From: Calocera cornea HHB12733
Taxonomy: Eukaryota; Basidiomycota; Dacrymycetes; Dacrymycetales; Dacrymycetaceae
NCBI GenBank assembly: GCA_001632435.1
Contig: KV423967.1
Coordinates: 1 to 64,000 of the forward strand
Direction: 5' to 3'
Length of the DNA: 64,000 nt
Shown: piece after piece, positions 10,909 through 22,496 of the stretch
Numbering within the stretch: the first letter of the stretch is position 1
Layout of the letters: each line of letters opens with the position of its first letter
Program-made: the position numbers and the translations under genes
Notes under the pieces: model-generated
What the model was told of the DNA's origin: nothing
Database searches by the model: none
Seen by the model: only the letters and a program-made list of their open reading frames with translations

Positions 10909-12112
10909 ATGTCTACCCATGCGCATCATGTCGACCCACTCTCGCTGCCCTTCGTGCCAATCCCAGCCTCCACCTCTCCCAATGCGACCGTCAAACTAAC
11001 GCTGCTGAACTGCGGCGAGCTCGTCGCGAGATTCGTCCAGTTCCGCCAGCGCGACACCCTCGAGGAGATGGCCAACCAGGAGGTCGCTGTCGTCTTCGCT
11101 TGGGTGGTGGAGAAGACGATTGACGGGAAGACGGAGAGGTGGTTGTGGGACATGGGTGTGGTCAGCGTACGTGAAACCTGCTCAACGATTTCATGCTCTC
11201 CTTCTCATGCATTTTCACTGCTGTAGGATAAGAACCGACTTGGGGAGGGTATGGCTGCTGGAACGGACTCGCGCTTCGCGCTCAACGTCCCCCCTACTGC
11301 ACAGCTGCCCGAGCTGCTCAACCATCTCTCTCCCCCTCCAGCAACCCTCGAAACTCTCACGGGCATGCTCCTTTCCCACGCGCATGTAGATCACTACGGC
11401 GCGCTGGACGAGTTCCCTTCCTCGCTCCCTCTGATCACGGGCGTGGGGACGAAGGCATGGGTAGACGGCGCGCCCGATGCGGAGAAGCCAGTCCCGCCTT
11501 GGTTCTGGAACCATCCAGAGTTTATCGCCGAGGTAGGGGAGGACGGTGGGAAAGGTAGAGGACAGGCCTGGGAGAAGGTTGGCACGTACGACCGTGCTTG
11601 GGATTTCTTCGGGGACGGATCCCTGTATTTGATGCAGGCGCCCGGGGTACGTCCACCATCATCGCTCAAAGTACAAATCCTCATGCGGACGGTGATAGCA
11701 CTGCCCTGGGCATCAAGTTGCATTATGCCGCGTGTCCACCTCTCCAGACACATACGTCCTCCTTGGCGGCGACACCTGCCACAGTCGGTACATCTACACA
11801 CCCTTCCCAGCTCCCGTCGCTCGCTCGGACATCGCCTGTTGGGCTCATCCGTCCGAAGGCCCGCCTGGGAGCACCAAAGGCACACACACCATGCATGTGG
11901 ACCTCGACGAAGCGTACAGGAGTATCGCACGGCTCACGAGGATGGAGATGGAGAACAACGTTATGTGCGTTCTGGCGCATGAGACGGAAGTCGCTCGAGA
12001 ATTGGGGATCGGGATCGGGGAAATGAAGCAGGGATGGGAAAGGTGGAAGGAGAATGGCTGGAAGGAGGGTAAGGAGACGGGCATCCGGTCGGAGCCGGAG
12101 CCCGCGAAGTGA
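10909..12112 (+). CDS. Metallo-beta-lactamase-fold hydrolase, tandem copy A
   Basis: Probable metal-dependent hydrolase of the metallo-beta-lactamase superfamily; the substrate cannot be inferred. Exons 10909-11166, 11227-11646 and 11699-12112 give 363 residues. Both introns are phase 0. Metal-ligand motifs are HAHVDH (exon 2), PGHCPGHQ spanning the second splice junction, GDTCH, and a late His in MCVLAHE. No signal peptide or membrane helix is visible, so it is probably cytosolic. The C-terminus is a Lys/Trp-rich helix (MKQGWERWKENGWKEGKE). It shares gene structure, exon-2 length (420 nt) and motifs with copies B and C downstream and with the broken copy upstream, so it arose by tandem duplication. 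The arrangement PGH...GGD resembles lactonase/glyoxalase-II-like members, but that is only a family resemblance. Confidence 0.88.
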
Positions 12113-12627
12113 GCAGATGACCCGGGATCTCAGGTATCGGGCAGTATTGGTAATTCGCGTAACAAATAAGCATACAGAGTTGAGGGGGTGTTTGATAAGC
12201 TGATATAGCAACATTCAGCCGGACGCCTTGGTATGTTGATGAGAGTTCAAAGCTCGGACGAACGTCGGACGGCCAAGCAGTACCTCGGAAGAACTTGGTC
12301 CGCCCGTCGTCATACTTCCTTGACATTCCAACAATGCGAAGGCAATCATTGACAGCCGAGCGACCTCCAAGAGGATAGAGTCGGACCAACAAAGGAACGC
12401 TTTCAGTGGCCCGGAAAGGGGTTTGTGCGCAGAGAGTAGAACACGGGCCCGATTGACCGAGACTCTGGCGGCCCAAGGCCCCGATCCGCCTTTAGAGCGA
12501 CTGACGTACGTACTTGTCACGTAGTCACATAGACGGCCCCATAGTCTTCACCAGAGTATAAACGTATCCCATTCTGCTCACCGCTCAGTCTCCAGTGTAC
12601 TTGAAATTAGCTGACTTACAAAAGACA
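12113..12627. promoter_or_regulatory. Spacer and promoter of copy B, TATA at 12557-12562
   Basis: No gene seen in this 515-bp spacer. A TATAAA box (12557-12562) lies about 66 bp before the copy-B ATG, a typical place for a regulated promoter. Confidence 0.45.
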
Positions 12628-13827
12628 ATGGCCCATCCCCATCATATCGACCCGCTTTCTTTGCCGTTCACCCCGATCCCGCCCTCTTCCTCGCCCGATG
12701 CCACGGTCAAGCTCACGCTGCTTCATTGCGGGGAACTGACAGCCAATCGTGTCATGTGGCGCCAGCGCGACACACTGGAGGAAATGGCCGAACACGAGAC
12801 CGCGGTCATATTTGCTGCGGTTATTGAGAAGACTGTGGATGGTAAGACGGAGAGATGGATGTGGGATCTCGGGATCGTCAGCGTACGTGGAGCTTGAAGC
12901 TTCTTACCGTCTTAAGGGACAATCTCAGTGCTGATGGCAAATCTCAGGACTTGAGCAAACTGGGCCCGGAGATGGAAGCCGCTATGCGCCCCATGGCCAC
13001 GTTGAATGTTCCACCATCAGCCCAACTCCCAGAGCTTCTCACCCACCTCTCCCCACCTCCAGCAACCTTGGACACGCTCACAGGGATCATACTTTCTCAT
13101 GCGCATGTGGACCATGCAGGTGCTCTCAATGAGTTTCCGGCCGAACTACCCGTCATTGCTGCGCCGGGCACGAAGACATGGATGGACCGCACACCTGATG
13201 CGGAGAAGCCGATTCCCGCGTGGTTCTGGAGTCATCCTAAGTTCATCGGCGAGGTGGGAGAGGAAGGTGCGAAGGGGAAAGGAAAGGCCTGGGAGAGCAT
13301 TGGCTCATACGAACGTGCCTGGAACTTCTTCGGGGACGGAAGTCTTTGGTTGATGCAAGCTCCTGGAGTACGTGCCTTGTTCTCAACCAAGTACAACAAC
13401 GGCTGACTGCGAATAACCATAGCATTGTCCTGGTCACCAGGTTGCATTGTGCCGGGTGTCCACTTATCCGGATACGTACGTCCTCTTTGGAGGGGATACG
13501 TGCCACAGTCGATACATCTACACACCCTTCCCGACGCCGGTTGCGCGTTCAGACGTAGCTTGCTGGGCTCATCCAGCGGAGGGCCCTGCCGACACGACGA
13601 AAGGGACACATACGATGCATACCGACCTCAAGGAGGCGTATAAGAGCATCGCGAGACTCACCAGGATGGAGATGGAGGACGACATCATGTGCGTGCTTGC
13701 ACATGAGAGTGAGCTCGCGGAAGAACTAGGAATAGGGATCGGAGAGATGAAACAAGGATGGGAGAGGTGGAAGGAAGCGGGCTGGAAGAAAGGGAAAGAG
13801 AGGGGCAGTCGTCCTGTCAAGATTTAG
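12628..13827 (+). CDS. Metallo-beta-lactamase-fold hydrolase, tandem copy B
   Basis: Second intact paralog. Exons 12628-12882, 12948-13367 and 13423-13827 give 359 residues. Intron positions, phases (0, 0) and the 420-nt middle exon are identical to copies A and C. HAHVDH, PGHCPGHQ, GGDTCH and CVLAHE are all kept, so the metal centre should be complete. The residue after HAHVDH is Ala where A and C have Tyr, a substitution next to the active site that could affect substrate fit. The start is the ATG in ACAATGGCCC; an in-frame ATG at 12595 would add 11 residues without family support. The TATA box at 12557 favours the later start. No targeting sequence is seen. Confidence 0.88.
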
Positions 13828-14408
13828 ACTCGGAGGATCTAACCTGACGGGTTTCCACTCCGCATTCCACCGTAATACCGATGCAGCAGATTGGGTTGGA
13901 AAGCAGTCGTCGAATAACACTGTTGTGCTTTGTCACTCCGTAATACCAAGCAGGGTGCGGAAGAACCGGTGTAGGGCGCGGCTAAAATTCCGCAGGGAAT
14001 TATTCCGCGTGGATGGTCGATAGGACCGTCAGTAGGAGTATCGAAAACCCTGGGACGAGCGCTGAGTCATCGCAGTTCTTCAAGTTCTGCCTCTACAGCA
14101 AACAGTCTGCATCGGTCTTATGGCTTTCATTTCCGCATATCAATTGGTATCTACACGCTTCCGAAAGCTGCGCAGGACATGATTCCGCGTGGATGGTCGA
14201 TAGGACCGTCCAAAGGAGGAGCCAGTGGGTCGAGAACCCGTGGACGAGCTCTGAGTCATCGTGGTTCTCCTACCCCAACAACAAACACTCTGCATCGGTC
14301 TTATGGCTCTCATTTCCCTATATAAACTGGGATCTACTCTTTGATTGACAAGGAGATTGTGGTGCACTCACTTTCCCTCTTGTACTCTCACTTGATAAAG
14401 CTGTAGCG
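13828..14408. other. Spacer upstream of copy C, mostly tandem duplicated
   Basis: No coding sequence. The part from about 14001 to 14338 is a two-copy tandem repeat described separately. The remainder (13828-14000) is the 3' flank of copy B. Confidence 0.6.
14001..14338. repeat. Two-copy ~180-bp tandem repeat in promoter of copy C
   Basis: TTCCGCGTGGATGGTCGATA at 14003 recurs 180 bp later at 14183. Towards the ends, ATCGGTCTTATGGCT recurs at an offset of 183 bp (14111 and 14294), so each unit is about 155-180 bp. The units differ by scattered substitutions and small indels. The second unit ends in TATATAAACTGGGATCTAC, the first in CATATCAATTGGTATCTAC, so only the gene-proximal unit has a good TATA box (14319-14326, about 85 bp before the ATG). 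Copies A and B lack this duplication. Confidence 0.9.
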
Positions 14409-15612
14409 ATGTACTCTGAGCAAGCACACCATGTCGACCCACAGTCCTTGGCGTTTGTGCCAATACCAGCTTCCGCGTCACCTGATGCGATTGTGAAGCT
14501 CACGGCATTGAACGTTGGCGAGCTGAACGCAAGATTTGTGCAGTTCCGCCAGCGTGACACTCTAGAGGAGATGAAGGCCCCCGAGCTTATCGTCATCTTC
14601 TCGTGGGTCGTCGAGAAGATTATCGACGGGAAGATGGAGCGGTGGATGTGGGACATGGGGCTTGTGAGCGTGCGTTGAACTTGACCCAGTGGTGGTGTGA
14701 GATCGCAATGTTGAAGCTATATGCAGGACAAGGAAAGGCTCGGTCCAGAATTGGCGCGCGAAATGGACTCCCGCTTCGTATTTAATGTTCCGCCCTCCGC
14801 CCAGCTACCCGAGTTGTACAAGCGCCTCTCTCCGCCTCCCGCAACGCTTGACACACTATCCGGCCTGATTCTCTCTCATGTGCATGTGGATCACTATGGT
14901 GCACTAGATGAGTTCCCTGCGGAAATCCCTCTGATCGTCGGGCCTGGGACCAAGGCGTGGGTGGATACCTCGTCGGACGATGACCGCCCGATCCCGCTTT
15001 CGTTCTGGAAGCACCCAAAGGTCATTAGTGAGGTAGGGGAGGAAGGGGCCAGAGGGAGGGGAAAGCAGTGGCAGAAGGTTGGTTCGTTTGACAAAGGGTG
15101 GGATTTCTTCGGCGATGGAAGCATGTGGATCATGCAGGCTCCTGGCGTGCGTGCTTTATGATTGTCATCCTCTAACACGATGGCTGATACAGTTCGTACA
15201 GCACTGCCCTGGGCATCAAGTTGCATTATGCCGAGTCTCCACCTCACCTGACACCTACGTCCTCCTGAGCGGCGATACATGCCACAGCCGATACATCTAC
15301 TCTCCATTCCCGGGACCGGACTTGCGCTCTGACGTCGCATGCTGGGTGCACCCATCCCACGGTCCGCCGGGTAGCGAAAAGGGAGAGACGACCATGCATG
15401 TCGACTTGGAGGAGGCGTACAGGAGCATCGCAAGGCTCACGAGAATGGAGATGGAGGACAACGTCATTTGCATCGTGGCGCATGAGACAGAGATGGCAAG
15501 GGAGCTGGATCTAGGGATTGGGCAGATGAAGCAAGGATGGGATAAGTGGAAAGAGAACGGGTGGAAGAAAGGCAAGGAAAGTGGAATCCAACCTACCCCG
15601 ATATCCCATTGA
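14409..15612 (+). CDS. Metallo-beta-lactamase-fold hydrolase, tandem copy C
   Basis: Third intact paralog. Exons 14409-14669, 14727-15146 and 15202-15612 give 363 residues, again with phase-0 introns and a 420-nt middle exon. Metal motifs are HVHVDH (Val for Ala in the middle position), PGHCPGHQ, GDTCH preceded by Ser (SGDTCH where A and B have GGDTCH), and CIVAHE. The HxHxDH residues themselves are intact. This copy differs most from A and B in surface residues (for example LSFWKHPKVISEV), and it alone has the duplicated promoter, so it may be expressed differently. No signal peptide or membrane segment is visible. Confidence 0.88.
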
Positions 15613-15855
15613 GAGAGCAGTATTGCGAAGTAGAGTGACTCCTAGATACGCTCTGCAAGCTTGGATTGTTTGATAAGGCGTGCGAAATCATAGCTTGGGG
15701 CCAACAGTTAGGTATCATCATGGTCGGCGATCTAAAGTGATCGACTCGGACCGGAGCCAAATGTTCAGGCGCTAGATTTTGGGCGCTCGTTGCTTTTGCC
15801 TGCAAAGGGTCCTGGACCTTGGCGTCGGACACCCTTCCTTCCACAACCACTAAAA

Positions 15856-17125
15856 ATGCCCTCCGCTGTCCCGTTCAATTCGCAGCCATTAGTTCGCTTT
15901 GAAGGACATGATCACTTCCGAAACAGACTTGTTCTGTCTATTCTGAGCGGGAAGCCGGTCAGAATCGACAAGATTCGGAGCGACGACAAGGATCCTGGTC
16001 TGCGAGGTGCGCAGATGAGCGATTTGCAGCCTATCAATACAAATCTAACACACATCCAGACTATGAAGCCTCTTTCCTTCGCCTTCTGGAGAAACTCACA
16101 AATGGCAGCCACGTCGAGATCAGCTACACGGGCACGTCCGTTCTCTTTCGGCCCGGCGTGCTCTCCGGAGGCGTCGTGTCACACGACTGTCCGCTCTCGC
16201 GCTCCATTGGCTACTTCCTCGAGGCCGTCGTCCCACTCGCCCCATTCAGCAAGCAGCGACTCGAACTCACGCTGATGGGCATTACGACGGACAGCAAGGA
16301 CCTGAGCGCCGACCTCATCCGGACGGTCACCCTCCCCACACTCGCCCCTTTTGGAGTGAGCGAAGGCGTGGAGCTCAAGATTCGCAAGCGCGGTGCAGCG
16401 CCCGGAGGAGGCGGGGAGGTGCAGTTTGTGTGCCCGGTGGTGAAGCAGCTCCAGACGCTCAACTTTGTGGAACCGGGGAAGATCAAGCGGATCAGGGGTA
16501 TCGCCCACAGCGTCAGGGTCAGCCCGCAGTTCTCCAATCGCATGATCGAGGCTGCGAGAGGGGTGCTGAATCGGTTCATCCCGGATATATATCTGTATAG
16601 TGATGTATTCAAGGGTGAGGAGAGTGGAAGGTGAGCAGTTTCCGTCTTTGCTAGTGGAACCTCTACTGATAATTTTCACAGGTCACCGGGATACGCCTTG
16701 TCACTCATTGCGGAATCGTCCACGGATGCCTTCCATTGTGCGGAAGCTGTGTCCTCTCCTGGAACGACGCCAGAAGATGTTGCACTAGAGGCCACGCGGT
16801 CGCTGTTGACGGAGATGAAACGAGGCGGATGTGTGGACAGGCAGCATCAGTGCCTCGTCCTTCTCTACATGGTGCTAGGAAGCGAGGACGTCGGCCGCTG
16901 CCGGATGGGAGAACTGAGTCCACGAGCGTACGTCCCATCGCCTGAATTATCCAATAAACCCACTGACATGGACAATGTAGTATACAACACTTGCGCGACA
17001 TCCGCGCCTTCTTCGGCACCATCTTCAAGATCTCCCCTGCAGAGCCGATGGACAGGGAGAACACCGAGCTGCTGCTCTCGTGCGTCGGGGTCGGCTACGT
17101 GAACGCCAACCGTACCCTCGCGTGA
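15856..17125 (+). CDS. RCL1: RNA 3'-terminal phosphate cyclase-like protein Rcl1
   Basis: Nucleolar factor of the small-subunit processome, needed for 18S pre-rRNA cleavage and working with the GTPase Bms1. Exons 15856-16006, 16060-16630, 16682-16927 and 16981-17125 give 370 residues, close to yeast Rcl1 (367). It opens with VRFEGHDHFRNRLVLSILSGKPVRI, and HDCPLSRSIGYFLE, GVELKIRKRGAAPGGGGEV and GVGYVNANRTLA are conserved RTC/RCL landmarks. As in Rcl1 proteins, the family is cyclase-like but regarded as lacking cyclase activity. The stop codon lies 9 bp from the stop of convergent COG5, so the two 3' UTRs must overlap. Confidence 0.93.
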
Positions 17126-17134
17126 TCCCATATC

Positions 17135-20100
17135 CTACTTCCTCCCATTCACTGCTGTACTGGTGTACGAAGCCGGATCCCGGGCATGTGTCAAGACCGT
17201 CCGCGCGAGGGCGAGATACTCCTCCGCCTTCTCCTTCTCCGCCTTCTCGAGCTCTGTCCCGGACGGATTCTTTTCCCATCGGTTGAGACCAACTTCGATG
17301 AGGTCCCACGCCTCGCTCGGGGAGTGCGTGTCCACCCAGCGGACGTACTCCGCCTCCGTCCACCCATGCGTGATGTGTGGCATGGGAAGTGGGGACAGGA
17401 CAAGGATGTGGTGCAGTACGATGAGCGGTGGTAGGCCTGCGGTGTGCTGCGGAGAGGCGAGGTTCGGCGGGTCGATGAAGAGTAATGGCCTGAAGTGAGG
17501 GGTTGTCAACCACTAGATCATGCCGCAGATGTACAGTAACGCATACCTGAAACCGCGAAGTGCTCGGAAGTCGTCACCCGCCATCTCGAGCTTCAGCCCG
17601 CTCCCTCGCTTGCCACTTCCATCACCAGTGGAGACGAACTGGTTGAGGGCAAACTCAAGTTGCGCCATGTCGCTCGTCAGCTGCAGCTTGCCACCTTCGC
17701 CTAGAGGACTGGCGATGGATGCGTGCAGTACGAAGTGCTTCAGCACGTGCTTTGTGATGGAGATCACCCTGAAACATCGTTAGCAGGCTATTCAGCCCGA
17801 TACATGCGACATACCACTCATTCCTGAGCTCGCCAATGTCGAAGCGGGGGAATATCTCCGTCCGGACCAAGTTGAGCTTGCCCAGCAGATCATCCATGTA
17901 TACGCTCGATGCGCCTCCCACTGTGGCCTCGAACGGCTTGCCGTAGTCGACCCGATGGAGGCGGGCGATGATGGCTGCTGTTTCTCGCCGGACTGCCGAC
18001 AACAAGGGTTCGGCAGCTCGCTGGTAAGCTGCTTGGATCATCTGTGACAATTCTCAGCAATCTGAAATGCGGTATACGGAGCATGCTTGGGCATACCCGA
18101 GTACTGGGCTCTAGGATGACCCATACGCTCTCGTGGAACTCGTCCTGCAGCCTGCACAGACGCAGCCATGTCTGATACAGCGTGCTGATCACCTGTGCAT
18201 TGCCGATCTGCTGGATCGTTGCCCCCGGGCCCTGCAGCGACGTCGCGAGCCTATCTTTGATGACCTGGTACAAGCGTCAGCTACGGCTTCGGGCTTCCAA
18301 AGTGGGTGGGACAACGCACCTGAGAGTCGAGCCTCGTGATCAAATTGTCCAGCGCTCCCACTACGTTCCTTGCCACAGACCGTGCCAACAGCGGGTCGAA
18401 CCGCGCCTTATCAAGCTCATTCGCGAGTGTGCGGATGAGAAGCGTCGAGTCCTTGTTCGCCACCACGGCCGAGACGGCCTCGTTGAGCCTGACGGTCGCG
18501 CGCGAGAGGTAGAGCGTCTCGAACTGGGAGATGGAGCGGAGGATCAGGACTGTCTCGGGGCTGCCCACGAACGCGTGTCAGTGTTAGGGTCTGGTCTAGA
18601 GGGGGAGGAGACGCACCTTTGTTGGGAGAGGGTATAGACAGTGTCGGTATGCACCGCAATCTTTGCGAAAAAGTCGTGGAACAGCCGTAGGAGGCGGGGG
18701 TAGGAGGTGCTCAGGGTCTGCTGGAGGAACGTCGAGTCTGTTGTTGCCCCGAATCAGCATCATGATACAGCAGCCAGCCAGCACAGGCGGTGAAGGAGGG
18801 TGACGCACTCCTCGAGTTTTCTCGTGCGTGCTTCTCGATCGCCTGCGAGACGGCCATCCAGAACGTCGAGCTGGGCTTGTTCTCCAGCAGCTTCATGCCC
18901 TCGTCGAGGAATACTGTGCCCGTCGCCGGGTCGCGCTTGCGCTGCAGCACTTTTTCCAGGGTGTACACCTTGACGCAGCACGAGGCCATGTCCTCGACGA
19001 GCAGCTCGAGCCGCGCCCAGAGCGCCTGCGTCCACTGCGGGGCGGTGACGTTTGTGGGCTCGGTGCGCACGCGGGACTTGTACATCAGGCTGGGGACGGA
19101 GGATGCTGGGACTTCTGCAAAAAAAGAAAAAGAAAGGGTCGGGGTCAGAGTCAGCCAGGCCCGCGCGCGGCAGGAGAACAGGGAAGGCGCACGCTTGACC
19201 TCCGTCTCTCGCGAGATCCGATTCACGTCAAATGCCGCCCTGATGCGATCGTCCACCGCGCCCGTGAGGTCCGCCATGAGGCTCTGTACGAGCTTGGGAA
19301 GGACGCCGAGGTTGTACGCCGTCTGGAGGGAGGAGGCGAGCAGGGACTGGTCGAGGTCCCGCAGCCCGTACGACACCATCGTCTCCATTTCCGTCGTTAC
19401 GCGTGTGCGGGAGGACTCGATGAAGGGGATGTGTCGTGCTACGGCGCGTACTTGGTTCAAAGCGACGCGGGGGGTACCGGGGGAGGCGGTTTCGGAATCG
19501 GGGGAGGCCTCGGATGGTGATGAGTAGAGTGACACTGGACGTGCATGAAGATCAGCAAGCACCAAAGCCGTTGCACTCGCATCACGCACCCAACTCGGCA
19601 ATACTAAGGGCAGCCTTCGCGATCGCCCTCTCCTTATCGCCCTCCAGCACCTCCAGCACCCCATTGCCGTTCTCCTGCGCCGGCTCCTGCTCCACCTCTG
19701 CCATCTGCAGCTCCAGCCGCCGCGCGATGATAACGAACCTAGAGGTGCGGCGGAGGACGTCGGTCGCGGTCTGGAGGCGGCTGAGGCGGACGACGTGTGC
19801 GGAGAGGAGGGCGTGTGGGAGCTGGATTTTGCTTTTGAGCCTGGGGGGAGTGGGGGTCAGTGTCTGTGCGGACTGGAGGGTGCGTAGGGAGCGAGGGAGG
19901 GAGCGCACCGGTCCAGCGAAGTCTCGACCTGGTTCAGCCCGTGCCTGACCGAGCCCAAGTTGCGCTCCAGATCCGTAACCGTGCTCGCCTGGGCCAACAG
20001 AGCTTCATGGTGCGTCACGACGACGTTCTGGAGCTGCTTGGCCACATCGTCGATGGCGAAGTTGAGCTTGGCGAGCGCGAGGGAGATGTCTTCCTTGCCT

Positions 20101-20348
20101 GCTTCGGAGGAGAGGTTGAGCGGGCCCCCTGGGCGCGCGAGGGGCTGGGAGGTCTTGGATTTGCTTGTGCCGGCAGCGGTGGTGGTGGTGGGGAGAGAGG
20201 GGTTGTACGGCTCGCGGGCGAGGATTGCGTTGGCGTAGTCGTTCGAGTCGAAGGAGGGGTGCGCGAAGATGTCGTAGTCTAGTCGGGGTCAGCATGATGG
20301 GGATGGAAGAGGAACGGGGGCCGCACCGACTGGCGCGTCGCTCGACAT
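17135..20348 (-). CDS. COG5: Conserved oligomeric Golgi complex subunit 5
   Basis: Subunit of the COG tethering complex that organises retrograde traffic within the Golgi and so keeps glycosyltransferases in place. Eleven exons (in transcription order): 20348-20327, 20278-19909, 19840-19590, 19534-19193, 19114-18809, 18737-18617, 18560-18320, 18264-18097, 18041-17815, 17768-17547, 17489-17135. They total 2625 nt, giving 874 residues, slightly longer than human COG5. The diagnostic N-terminal part includes YDIFAHPSFDSNDYANAIL and, around residues 65-100, ISLALAKLNFAIDDVAKQLQ followed by VVVTHHEALLAQA, the coiled-coil region of the family. A tiny 22-nt first exon is inferred from frame continuity. 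Divergent from the aminopeptidase gene, with which it shares a 295-bp promoter interval. Confidence 0.9.
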
Positions 20349-20643
20349 CGCGCGCTGGGATGACCGCTATTGCGTCGAGTTCAGGCGCGTGTGGAGCGCA
20401 TATATGCGAGTGCCTGTCGAGGACAAATAGCGGGGAGCGTGCCAGGTGTATTGCGGTGGGAGGACAGAGATGGGAGGGACCCTCAGCCACGTGGTTTCAC
20501 GTGCGCACGCGTGACAGAAGCAGCCCGCCCAACTCGCAACGCAGAAGCATCCCTGACCAATCCCGTTTCAGGAAGCACCTATAGATAGCCAGCGTCGTCA
20601 GCTCTCGTCTCGGTCCACTCCCCCAACCCCATCCCCTCCCACC
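20349..20643. promoter_or_regulatory. Shared divergent promoter, COG5 / aspartyl aminopeptidase
   Basis: Only 295 bp separate the two ATGs. There is no TATA box; the interval is GC-rich with CACGTG-containing sequence near 20491-20500 (CACGTGGTTTCACGTG), a paired E-box-like motif that could serve both genes. Confidence 0.5.
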
Positions 20644-22496
20644 ATGCCGGCCATCTCCTTCCCAGCCTACAGCGAGGCCAAGCCGGACAGGCCTAGGGAC
20701 GATGATGTGCACTCCCTGGACGAGGACAGCCCCCCGCCCTACGCAGACGAGTTCATCCACTTCATCGACTCGGCCCCGACGGTGTACCACGCCTGCGCGT
20801 ACTTTGCCTCTGCCCTCAAAGCAGCGGGGTACATCGAGCTCCCCGAGCGCGCCTCCTGGCAGCACATCGCCCCCGGCGGGAAATACTACACCACCCGCAA
20901 CTCGTCCGCTATCGTCGCGTTCGCCGTCGGCGGGCAGTACAAGCCGCCCAACGGCATCGCAGTTGTGTCGGCGCACATCGACGCGCTGTGCTGGAAGGTC
21001 AAGCCTGTGTCGAAGGACTCCAAGGGCGGGTATGACCGGCTCTCCGCGGCCCCTTACTCGGGAGGAGGGCCCACAACGACCTGGGACGCGAGCCACCATA
21101 CCTGGTGGGACCGTGATCTGGGCTTAGGGGGTCGGGTGCTCGTCAAGGGCAAGGACGGGAAGATTGTGCAGAAGCTGGTTAATTTGGGCAGGCCGAGTGC
21201 GTCCTCCCCCCTTTTACCCCAGCTCCCCTTTTACTCGCCCTGAAGCAACCGCTCATGCTGATCCCATATGACCACAGTCGCCCGCATCCCGACCCTGGCA
21301 CGGCACTTCGGCGCCCCCGCGCTCGGCCCCTTCAACTTCGAGACCAACATGGTGCCCATCATCGGGATGACGCCCACACCTCCTTCTGATGAGCAGCTGG
21401 ACGACATCCCGGGGGTGATGGGCAAGCAGCATTCTGCCCGGCTCCTCAGGGCGGTGGCTAAGGAGCTTGGGGTGTCCGGTACGCGCTCCGTTCGCTCCTG
21501 CCAGCATGTATGCGGCCCAGAAATGCCTGGTACTAACCAGCGCACAGTGCTTGACATAGTGGACTTCGACCTCGAGCTGTTCGATGTGACCCCCTCCGTC
21601 TACCTGGGTCTGGACAAGGAGTTCATCTCGGCCCCACGGCTAGACGACAAGCTCTGTTCCTTCGCGGCCGTCTCAGCCCTGCTCGCTGCCTCCTCCGACC
21701 CGTCCTTCCTCGCAAACAGCGGAACGATCAGCATGGCCGCGTGCTTCGATACTGAGGAGGTGGGGAGCGGGCTGCGGCAGGGCGCTAAGAGCAACTTCCT
21801 GCAGGTTGTCGTCGAGAGGGCGGTGGAGGTGCTCGCGGGGAGCTCGGCGAAGGGCATCGTGGGGCAGGTCGTGGGCAGGTCGTTTATGGTGTGTCTCACC
21901 CCTCCCATACCCACTCCCGCAACACGCCTCCTCATCCCATGCTAACCCCCACCTCAGGCTTCAGCAGACGTAACACACGCGCTCAACCCCAACTTTTCCG
22001 ACGCCTACCTCCTCACCACCGCGCCCCTGCTCAACGTCGGAATTGCCTGCAAAGTCGACCCCAACGCGCACTTCACAAGCAACTCGACGAGCATCGCGCT
22101 CGTGCGGGCCATTGCAGAGAAGTGCGATTCCGCTGTGCAGTGTACGTGCCTTGANNNNNNNNNNNNNNNNNNNNNNNNNNNNNNNNNNNNNNNNNNNNNN
22201 NNNNNNNNNNNNNNNNNNNNNNNNNNNNNNNNNNNNNNNNNNNNNNNNNNNNNNTACCTTCCACTAACGCACCACCAGTATTCCACATCCGGAACGACGG
22301 CCGCTCGGGCTCCACGGTCGGGCCAATGCTCTCAGAGCGCCTCGGCATGCCCACCGTCGACATCGGCATCCCCCAGTTCTCGATGCACTCTATCCGGGGT
22401 CTTACGGGCGCGAGCGATCCGGGCTTGGGGGTGAGGTGGATGGAGGGGCTGTTCAGGGAATTTGAGGGGCTGGGGGATTATGTGCCATTCGAGTAG
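20644..22496 (+). CDS. Aspartyl aminopeptidase (M18), split by an assembly gap in an intron
   Basis: Zinc aminopeptidase that removes N-terminal Asp/Glu; cytosolic or vacuolar in fungi. Exons 20644-21196, 21278-21478, 21548-21888, 21958-22141 and 22279-22496 total 1497 nt, giving 498 residues, the normal M18 length. Family landmarks are the metal-site HxD in VVSAHIDALCWKVKP, WWDRDLGLGGRVLVK, PRLDDKLCSFAAVSALL, the FDTEEVGSG catalytic and metal Glu pair, NPNFSDAYLLTTAP, the FHIRNDGRSGSTVGPM segment, and QFSMHSIRGL with a metal His. The 100-N gap falls inside the last intron, and splice phase (TTA across the junction) joins both sides in frame. The true intron size is therefore unknown and coding sequence hidden in the gap cannot be excluded. 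Confidence 0.9.
22155..22254. other. Assembly gap (100 N)
   Basis: Exactly 100 N, the conventional length for a gap of unknown size. It lies between a donor at 22142 and an acceptor at 22277-22278 of the aminopeptidase gene. Confidence 0.98.

Noticed and set aside
22142..22278. Gap breaking the aminopeptidase gene
   Set aside because: Donor and acceptor on either side join in phase and give a normal-length M18 enzyme, so the gap is best read as intronic.
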